Origin: a virus
IMG/VR virus record: IMGVR_UViG_3300042353_000676
Coordinates: 1 to 42,578 of that record
Length of the DNA stretch: 42,578 nt
Direction: 5' to 3' (one strand)
The position numbers were made by a program, and so were the translations under genes. Under the pieces are notes generated by a model. The model was not told where the DNA came from and ran no database searches. It was given only the letters and a program-made list of their open reading frames with translations. Positions 36,479 to 42,578 of this stretch are shown in pieces (positions within the stretch are counted from its first letter, which is position 1; each line of letters opens with the position of its first letter).

Positions 36479-36829
36479 ATGGTGGAGATAGATAACCACA
36501 GCGTCATTCAGACAGTTTCACTAGTTGCGTTAGCAGTTGTTGCTTTCTCAGTTGGAATACAGAAACTGCTAAAAGACTGGAAAAGTACTGGTGCGGAAAC
36601 TAGCATTATTACTTTAATGCACACAGAACTAGAGCGTATGAGCGAACAGAACGGCTTACTAGCAACCGAATTAAATCGCTTACAGCAAGAAATGATTTTA
36701 TTAAACGCACAACTAGCACAGTTGTGCCTTGAGAATCAGCAACTACAAACCGAAGTTGTAGCTTTAACAGAAGAAGTAAATAAATTTAGAGTGTCGGCTA
36801 CACTTGCAGCAGCAAAGAAAGTAAGGTAA
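36479..36829 (+). CDS. N-terminal TM plus coiled-coil protein, 116 aa
   Basis: One membrane helix at about residues 10-30 (VSLVALAVVAFSVGIQKLL) is followed by a long Leu/Gln/Glu heptad coiled coil (about 45-105). The topology would fit an inner-membrane spanin-like or holin-accessory protein, or a tail-associated chaperone. No lysis neighbours are visible, so the role is open. AAGGAG precedes the ATG at ideal spacing. Confidence 0.6.
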   Translation: MVEIDNHSVIQTVSLVALAVVAFSVGIQKLLKDWKSTGAETSIITLMHTELERMSEQNGLLATELNRLQQEMILLNAQLAQLCLENQQLQTEVVALTEEVNKFRVSATLAAAKKVR

Positions 36830-36833
36830 AATA

Positions 36834-37430
36834 ATGGAACCAGCAAAGATTAGTTATAAAATTTACCAAGGCAGTACTTTTGCAGAGACATTGCGCTGGG
36901 AGTCAGAAACAAAACAATATGCTCCAATTACTGCTATTACCAATGCAGCTCCTTGCGTAATTACTACTAGCAGTGCTCACGGTGTCCCATTAAATTGGAG
37001 AGTTCGTGTAACTGGTGTAACTGGCATGAAGGATATCAATACTATTAGTGATGATGCATATTATTTAGTTACGGGTAAGACAGCCAATACATTAACCCTA
37101 AACCAGGTTAATTCAGCAGCTTACGGAGCTTATACATCAGGTGGAGTTGTAGAATATAACACACCAATTCCTATTACTGGTTATTCAGCACAAATGCAAA
37201 TCCGTGAGACACTAGAGTCTACTACAGTCTTACATGAACTAACAACAGCTAACAATGGCATTGTTATAGATACGGTTAACTTTACAATTACATTAAAAAT
37301 TAGTGCTGCTGTAACAGGAACATTTAACTTTGATGCAGCAGTATATTCCTGCGAATTAACAGATAATCAAGGTAACGTAATACCTTTCCTTAGCGGAAGT
37401 ATTAGTTTGGTTAAAGAGGTTACTAGATGA
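36834..37430 (+). CDS. Virion protein with E1-FCCH-like domain, 198 aa
   Basis: Residues about 38-110 match the beta-barrel pattern named after the ubiquitin E1 FCCH domain and common in phage tail proteins: PCVITTSSAHGV, WRVRVTGVTGM, NTLTLNQVNS and YTSGGVVEY. The flanks (IYQGSTFAETLRW, then FDAAVYSCELTDNQGN) form a BppU-N-like or receptor-binding-protein base fold. It probably is a connector between tail tip and fibres. It is coupled to the next gene by ATGA. Confidence 0.7.
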   Translation: MEPAKISYKIYQGSTFAETLRWESETKQYAPITAITNAAPCVITTSSAHGVPLNWRVRVTGVTGMKDINTISDDAYYLVTGKTANTLTLNQVNSAAYGAYTSGGVVEYNTPIPITGYSAQMQIRETLESTTVLHELTTANNGIVIDTVNFTITLKISAAVTGTFNFDAAVYSCELTDNQGNVIPFLSGSISLVKEVTR

Positions 37431-37690
37431 CAACTGAAATAATCGTAACGGAAATTAATAATACAGTTATTATAGAAAAGAAGGAACCTGTTGTTGTTTC
37501 TTCGCAATCACAAACCAAAGTAGTTGTAGGCGGCATGATTGGCCCCACAGCTACAACGTTAAAAGGGTTGTCAGACTTAGACTTAACCCAACTAGCGGCA
37601 GGAAGCTTATTAGTTTACAATGCCGGAAATGAAAAATGGACTGCTACAAACTTGTTGGATCAACAAGTTTTTGAGTCCGGTCAATTTTAA
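37427..37690 (+). CDS. Small fibre-attachment protein, 87 aa
   Basis: The C-terminal half (LKGLSDLDLTQLAAGSLLVYNAGNEKWTATN) has the LSDV...LLYN...W..N pattern that recurs near residue 60-85 of the collagen-like fibre at 39304. This short module seems to be a shared joint domain of the fibre apparatus. Function beyond that is not known. Confidence 0.6.
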   Translation: MTTEIIVTEINNTVIIEKKEPVVVSSQSQTKVVVGGMIGPTATTLKGLSDLDLTQLAAGSLLVYNAGNEKWTATNLLDQQVFESGQF

Positions 37691-37701
37691 AGGATACAAA
37701 C

Positions 37702-39255
37702 ATGGCTTCTATTTTAAGAATTAAACGTAGCGAGTTAAGCGGTAACCCAGCCGTACTCGGTGCAGGTGAACTAGCTTACTCAGCTTTACCAAATACTGGG
37801 TCAAACGGTGGTGATCGTTTATACATTGGTACAGGTACTGAAAGTGCTGGCAATGCTGTAAATCACGTTGTAATCGGTGGTAAATACTTTACTGATACAA
37901 TTGATGCAGCAACTAACTTAAACACAGCAAATACTTTAGTAAAGCGTAGTAGTGCTGGCGTAGCTTATTTAAATATTATAGGTAGCGTATCAGGCGATAT
38001 TACTGGTAATACTTCTGGCACTCATACTGGAAATGTGGTTGGTGATACTTCTGGCACTCATACTGGAAATGTGGTTGGTGATACTTCTGGCACTCATACT
38101 GGTGCTGTGATTGGTGATACTTCTGGTACTCATACTGGTGCTGTGGTTGGTAATTCCGCAACAGCTAGTAAATGGTTAACTGCTCGTACAGTTACTTTTG
38201 CTACAGTTGGTCAAACCATTTCCGATGCAACAGGTAGTTTTAGTATAGATGGTAGTAGTAATCCAACTACACAAATTACATTACGAGATGTCAACGGAAC
38301 AGCTAATGCAAACGGCACTCAGTACGGGTCAACTACATCAATCCCTGTTATAACAGTTAACGCAAAAGGTTTAGTAACCAGTGTATCAACTGCTAATGTT
38401 GCTACTACATTAAGTATTATTGGTAGTAGTGGTTCAGTAGGTTCAGTAAATCTATTAGACGAGACACTTACTATTGCTGCTGCTACCGGTGTTACTACCG
38501 CCTTTGACAACGCTACAAATACACTTACAATTGGATTGTCAGGTTCAGCAACTTTTTCAAGTTTGACCTTAACAGGAACACTAGGTGCAAACGCAATTAC
38601 ATCGGCTACTACTATTACAGCAACTGGTAATATTGCAGGCTTCGATCTTCAAGTTAACGGCAATGCAGTAGTTGAAGGAAATTTAACAGTTAAAGGTACT
38701 ACTACTACTGTAAATTCTACAACAGTTACAATTGCTGATAAAAACTTACAACTAGCTCCAGATGCAAACTCTGATGTTTTAGCTGATAGTGGAGGTTTAT
38801 TAGTTGGTGTTAATAATAGTGGCACAGGATTTATTGCTCCTTCATTACTTTATACTCAAAGTAATGATCGCTGGACTTTAAACAAAGCTTTAGTAGTTAG
38901 TACAGTTTACGGTGCTTTAAGTGGTAATGCAACAACAGCTAGTACATGGGCAACTGCTCGCAACTTATCGTTAACTGGTGATGCAGCCGCTACATTAACA
39001 AGTGTTGATGGTTCGGCAACAGTTTCAGCAGCTTTAACATTAGCTACAGTTAATTCAAATGTTGGTAGCTACGGAGACTCAGTAACAGTGCCTAGCTTTA
39101 CGGTTAATGCTAAGGGTTTGATTACTGCAGCAAGTACTAATGCAATTCCTTTGGCTACAATAAGTGTTAAAGGTTTAGCTAGTTTTGACTCTACACAGTT
39201 TTCAGTCACTTCGGGTGCAGTAAGTATCTATCAAGTTGACGGCGGAGCGTATTAA
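37702..39255 (+). CDS. Tail fibre protein, 517 aa
   Basis: The opening (ILRIKRSELSGNPAVLGAGELAYS) is the usual virion-attachment start of fibre proteins and is similar in design to the next gene. Residues about 102-149 contain four 12-residue repeats (GDTSGTHTGNVV), exact at the DNA level over 36 bp. The rest is a Ser/Thr/Ala-rich beta-helical shaft with VNGNAVVEGNLTVKGTTTTV, typical of trimeric fibres. AAAGGA precedes the ATG. Confidence 0.75.
   Translation: MASILRIKRSELSGNPAVLGAGELAYSALPNTGSNGGDRLYIGTGTESAGNAVNHVVIGGKYFTDTIDAATNLNTANTLVKRSSAGVAYLNIIGSVSGDITGNTSGTHTGNVVGDTSGTHTGNVVGDTSGTHTGAVIGDTSGTHTGAVVGNSATASKWLTARTVTFATVGQTISDATGSFSIDGSSNPTTQITLRDVNGTANANGTQYGSTTSIPVITVNAKGLVTSVSTANVATTLSIIGSSGSVGSVNLLDETLTIAAATGVTTAFDNATNTLTIGLSGSATFSSLTLTGTLGANAITSATTITATGNIAGFDLQVNGNAVVEGNLTVKGTTTTVNSTTVTIADKNLQLAPDANSDVLADSGGLLVGVNNSGTGFIAPSLLYTQSNDRWTLNKALVVSTVYGALSGNATTASTWATARNLSLTGDAAATLTSVDGSATVSAALTLATVNSNVGSYGDSVTVPSFTVNAKGLITAASTNAIPLATISVKGLASFDSTQFSVTSGAVSIYQVDGGAY
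38005..38148 (+). repeat. Four tandem 36-bp repeats in the fibre gene
   Basis: Units begin at 38005, 38041, 38077 and 38113 with only a few base differences, in frame, encoding GDTSGTHTGNVV-type units. They allow length change by slippage without frameshift. Confidence 0.85.
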
Positions 39256-39259
39256 TAAA

Positions 39260-39293
39260 AGGGAAACTTCTATAAGTTTCCCTATTCCTTTTT
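39260..39293 (+). terminator. Hairpin between the two fibre genes (terminator-like)
   Basis: AGGGAAACTT (39260-39269) pairs perfectly with AAGTTTCCCT (39274-39283) around CTAT. The T-run begins five bases later, so termination is probably partial. An AGGG ribosome site for the next gene follows. Confidence 0.65.
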
Positions 39294-39303
39294 AGGGCTA
39301 ACT

Positions 39304-42300
39304 ATGGCAACAAATAAGATTATTCTTAAGAAATCATCGGTAGTAGGTAAAGTTCCTGTTACAAGTGATCTCGAGTATGGCGAGTTAGCCATTAATTATG
39401 CTGATGGCAGAATTTACTTTAAAGCATCTGATAATTCAGTAAAGTTTTTTAAAGACTTAGCTAGTATTAGCTTAGATAATTTATCAGACGTAACAGTCTC
39501 AAGCCCTGTCAATGGACAGGCACTATTATATAACGGCAGTAACTGGGTTAATGGTAATCCAGGCGGTACTGCCTTTAATGCTAATACCAGATACTATACT
39601 GGTAATAACAGTACTACTACATATATAGTTACACCAGGTATAACTGCTGAAAGTTTCTTAGTATTTGTAGGCGGTATTGCACAAGATGCCAATACCGATT
39701 TCTCGGTAGCTGGTGGATACATTACTTTTGTTAGTGCACCTCCTACTGGTCTAAAAATCGTTATCAAAGAACTAACAGGACACTTGGTTGGCACAGGAAT
39801 ACAAGGTCCAAAAGGTGATCCAGGCGATCCTGGTATTAATCCTGCTGCTATTACTGGCAGTTTAATACCTGCAACAGATCAAACATATGACTTAGGTTCT
39901 TCTTCGAAACGTTGGAGAACTGTTTACGTTGCTGCTAATACAATTGACCTAGGCGGTGTACCGCTCTCAACTTCAGGCGGATTCTTAGTAGTTGATGGAC
40001 AAAGTATTGGCTACGGAGCAACTGGACCAACAGGTCCTACAGGACCCGCAGGTGTATCAGGCGTTCAAGGTGACGCCTCTACGGAACCAGGACCACAAGG
40101 TGGTGATGGACCAACAGGACCCGCTGGTGTAGCTGGAGTAGACGGACCACAAGGTCCACAAGGCCCCACAGGCGATCAAGGTATCCAAGGTATTCAAGGC
40201 GAAGTAGGTCCCACAGGTCCTCAAGGTATTCAAGGTGTACAAGGTGTACAAGGTATTCAGGGCGTAACAGGTCCTACAGGTCCTACAGGTGCACAAGGTA
40301 TACAAGGTGTTACAGGCCCAACAGGTGCTCAAGGTATTCAAGGTATCCAAGGCGTTACAGGTCCAACAGGTGCTCAAGGTATTCAAGGCGAAGTAGGACC
40401 AACAGGTCCTCAAGGTATTCAAGGTATCCAGGGTATACAAGGTATCCAAGGTGAAGTAGGTCCAACAGGTATACAGGGTATACAAGGTGTTACAGGTCCA
40501 ACAGGTGCTCAAGGTATTCAAGGCATTGTAGGACCTACTGGCGATCAAGGTATTCAGGGTATTCAAGGTATCCAAGGCGTCACAGGCCCTACAGGTGCTC
40601 AAGGTATTCAAGGCGTTACAGGTCCTACAGGGTCTCAAGGTATACAAGGCGAAGTAGGCCCTACAGGTGCTCAAGGTATTCAAGGTACGCAAGGTGATAC
40701 CGGCCCAACAGGTGCACAAGGTATTCAGGGCGTTACAGGTCCTACAGGTGCGCAAGGCATACAAGGTATTCAGGGTGTTACAGGCCCTACAGGTGACCAA
40801 GGCATACAAGGCATCCAAGGTATTCAAGGTGTTACTGGTCCTACAGGCGCTCAAGGTATTCAAGGTATTGTAGGTCCTACAGGTTCACAGGGCGTACAAG
40901 GTATTCAAGGCGAAGTAGGCCCCACAGGTGACCAAGGCATCCAAGGTGTAACAGGTCCTACAGGTGCTCAAGGTATTCAAGGCGAAGTAGGTCCTACAGG
41001 TGCACAAGGTATCCAAGGTATTCAAGGTATTCAAGGCGTTACAGGTCCTACAGGTGCTCAAGGTATTCAAGGCGAAGTAGGTCCTACAGGTGCACAAGGT
41101 ATCCAAGGTATTCAAGGCGTTACAGGTCCTACTGGTGACCAAGGCATCCAAGGTATTCAAGGTATTCAAGGCGTTACAGGTCCTACAGGTGCTACAGGAC
41201 TCGGATTTGCAATTGCAAAAACTTACGCAAGCGTAGCTGCACTAACAGCGGATACGGCCCCTACAGGAATTGTTGCAGGTCAGTTTGCCGTAATTAATAC
41301 TGGCAATGTAGAAAATCCAGAAGATTCTAGACTGTATTTATGGAATGGCACAAGCTATACATATACAATTGATCTTAGCGGAGCAAGCGGACTACAAGGA
41401 CAAACAGGTTCACAAGGTATTCAAGGTGTTACAGGACCAACAGGTGCTCAAGGTACTAACGGCGTTATAGGCGTTGATGGTGCTACAGGACCTACAGGTG
41501 CACAAGGTATCCAAGGCGTCACAGGTCCTACAGGTGCTCAAGGTACTAACGGCGTTATAGGCGTTGATGGTGCTACAGGACCTACAGGTTCACAAGGAAT
41601 TCAAGGCGTTACAGGTCCAACAGGTGCTCAAGGCGTTGACGGCGTTATCGGTGTTGATGGTGCTACAGGTCCTACAGGTGCGCAAGGTATTCAAGGCATC
41701 CAGGGTATTCAAGGTATTCAGGGTATTGTAGGACCTACAGGTGCTCAAGGTACTAACGGCGTTATAGGCGTTGATGGTGCTACAGGTCCTACAGGTGCTC
41801 AAGGAATTCAAGGTATTGTAGGACCTACAGGTTCACAAGGACCTACTGGAGCTCAAGGTACTAACGGTGTTATCGGAGTTGATGGTGCTACAGGGCCTAC
41901 AGGTTCACAGGGTATTCAAGGTATACAAGGTATACAAGGTATACAAGGCGTTGCAGGCCCAACAGGTGCTCAAGGTACTAACGGTGTTATCGGAGTTGAT
42001 GGTGCTACAGGGCCTACAGGCTCACAGGGTATTCAAGGTATTGTGGGTCCTACAGGTCCTACAGGCTCACAAGGTCCTACAGGCGCTCAAGGTACTAACG
42101 GTGTTATCGGTGTTGACGGGGCTACTGGTCCTACAGGTGCTCAAGGTATACAAGGCGTTGCAGGTCCCACAGGTTCTCAAGGTACACAAGGTATTCAAGG
42201 TGTTCAAGGTAACGCAGGACCCACAGGTGCTCAAGGTACACAAGGTATTGTGGGACCTACAGGTGCTGATTCTACAGTAGCAGGTCCTACAGGTTCCGCA

Positions 42301-42578
42301 GGTCCAACAGGTACTAGTGGTTCTCAAGGTATTCAAGGTGATATGGGACCTACAGGTCCTCAAGGTATTCAAGGTGTACAGGGTGTACAAGGTACTACAG
42401 GTGCTGCATCAACAGTACCAGGACCAACAGGTTCATTAGGCCCAACAGGTTCTACAGGACCACAAGGTCCATCTGGTACTGGCTTTCCTTTTATAATGAC
42501 CACTCAGTCATTTACTGGTGATGGTAGTGCAGCAGCATTTACTGTTAATAGTGGTTATACACTAGACAGTATATTAGT
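39304..42578 (+). CDS. Collagen-like tail fibre (partial, runs off the right edge)
   Basis: The frame is open from the ATG at 39304 to the window end (1091 codons, no stop). The N-terminus ([24 protein letters not shown]) is a virion-attachment fold. LSDV/LLYN joint and [16 protein letters not shown] motifs follow. From 40021 it becomes Gly-X-Y repeats, with GPT, GAQ, GIQ and GVI units. A globular break lies at about 41206-41390 ([17 protein letters not shown]..., [14 protein letters not shown]). The repeats resume to about 42466, and a new globular head begins ([19 protein letters not shown]). Such triple helices form long flexible fibres. Y positions are often Thr or Gln. Confidence 0.9.
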   Translation, partial: MATNKIILKKSSVVGKVPVTSDLEYGELAINYADGRIYFKASDNSVKFFKDLASISLDNLSDVTVSSPVNGQALLYNGSNWVNGNPGGTAFNANTRYYTGNNSTTTYIVTPGITAESFLVFVGGIAQDANTDFSVAGGYITFVSAPPTGLKIVIKELTGHLVGTGIQGPKGDPGDPGINPAAITGSLIPATDQTYDLGSSSKRWRTVYVAANTIDLGGVPLSTSGGFLVVDGQSIGYGATGPTGPTGPAGVSGVQGDASTEPGPQGGDGPTGPAGVAGVDGPQGPQGPTGDQGIQGIQGEVGPTGPQGIQGVQGVQGIQGVTGPTGPTGAQGIQGVTGPTGAQGIQGIQGVTGPTGAQGIQGEVGPTGPQGIQGIQGIQGIQGEVGPTGIQGIQGVTGPTGAQGIQGIVGPTGDQGIQGIQGIQGVTGPTGAQGIQGVTGPTGSQGIQGEVGPTGAQGIQGTQGDTGPTGAQGIQGVTGPTGAQGIQGIQGVTGPTGDQGIQGIQGIQGVTGPTGAQGIQGIVGPTGSQGVQGIQGEVGPTGDQGIQGVTGPTGAQGIQGEVGPTGAQGIQGIQGIQGVTGPTGAQGIQGEVGPTGAQGIQGIQGVTGPTGDQGIQGIQGIQGVTGPTGATGLGFAIAKTYASVAALTADTAPTGIVAGQFAVINTGNVENPEDSRLYLWNGTSYTYTIDLSGASGLQGQTGSQGIQGVTGPTGAQGTNGVIGVDGATGPTGAQGIQGVTGPTGAQGTNGVIGVDGATGPTGSQGIQGVTGPTGAQGVDGVIGVDGATGPTGAQGIQGIQGIQGIQGIVGPTGAQGTNGVIGVDGATGPTGAQGIQGIVGPTGSQGPTGAQGTNGVIGVDGATGPTGSQGIQGIQGIQGIQGVAGPTGAQGTNGVIGVDGATGPTGSQGIQGIVGPTGPTGSQGPTGAQGTNGVIGVDGATGPTGAQGIQGVAGPTGSQGTQGIQGVQGNAGPTGAQGTQGIVGPTGADSTVAGPTGSAGPTGTSGSQGIQGDMGPTGPQGIQGVQGVQGTTGAASTVPGPTGSLGPTGSTGPQGPSGTGFPFIMTTQSFTGDGSAAAFTVNSGYTLDSIL
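40021..42466 (+). repeat. Collagen-like Gly-X-Y coding repeat, about 250 triplets
   Basis: 9-bp units with strongly repeated blocks (GGTATTCAAGGT; a [16 protein letters not shown] block recurring from about 41451) cover 40021-41205 and 41389-42466. Because the repeats are in register, the opposite strand also lacks stops over long stretches; those frames are artefacts. Confidence 0.9.

Noticed and set aside
37096-37111. CCCTAAACCAG-like match to the 13-bp motif in a tail gene
   Set aside because: It is a partial match in coding sequence with no regulatory context, so most likely chance; the same holds for a match near 9205 in the terS gene.
40057-40863. Long leftward frame (268 codons, Cys/Thr/Leu-rich) and similar ones up to 42390
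   Set aside because: They are by-products of the in-register 9-bp repeats of the collagen-like gene on the other strand.

Overview
The window is part of the genome of a tailed bacteriophage with a long non-contractile tail (siphovirus type). The evidence is a full rightward packaging, head and tail module: terminase, HK97-type portal, protease/capsid, a lambda-type frameshifted tail chaperone, a lambda-type tape measure, tail-tip proteins and fibres, with no sheath or baseplate-wedge genes. Near-consensus sigma70 promoters (TTGACA/TATAAT) and hairpin-plus-T-run terminators point to a host with ordinary bacterial transcription. The sequence is AT-rich; the host species cannot be read from it. 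No integrase, DNA polymerase, lysis gene or tRNA is visible here.

Layout. 1-790: three small rightward genes, the last a MazG-like nucleotide pyrophosphohydrolase. 790-3660: a regulatory zone holding two rightward genes (an unknown 260-aa protein coupled to a helix-turn-helix protein), a long imperfect RNA hairpin, about 1.3 kb with almost no coding, and about a dozen copies of a directional 13-bp motif (core TGACCCTAA). 3.4-8.85 kb: leftward accessory units, mostly one to four small genes, each with its own promoter: three more paralogues of the helix-turn-helix protein, an SprT-like metalloprotease, 3-TM membrane proteins including a PQ-loop/SemiSWEET-like one, a DEDDh exonuclease, a HAD-family phosphatase and several peptides of 29-53 aa. 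Between the units sits a recurring intergenic cassette: an 18-bp palindrome, a rightward sigma70 promoter, and a perfect hairpin at the expected transcription start.

9.04-42.58 kb: one rightward structural region. The order is small terminase, an unknown 192-aa protein, large terminase, HNH nuclease, portal, a protease-scaffold-capsid fusion with an internal start, head-tail connector, neck-region protein, tail terminator, major tail protein with inserted repeats, gpG/gpGT with a GGGAAAC slippery site, tape measure, gpM-like and DUF1833 tail proteins, an NlpC/P60-gpJ-like fusion, a second J-like protein, and then very large Ser/Thr-rich, Calx-beta-like and collagen-like fibres. The collagen-like fibre runs off the right edge. 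Terminators follow the capsid, major tail protein, tail chaperone, the 1230-aa adhesin and a fibre gene, and two exact-consensus promoters restart transcription before the tape measure and the fibre block.

The most unusual content is regulatory: the 13-bp motif array (also matched inside the terminase promoter), the promoter-hairpin cassettes, predicted leaderless genes, and four copies of one small DNA-binding protein that could be acting on these sites. Functions are assigned from motifs and gene order only; no search was run.
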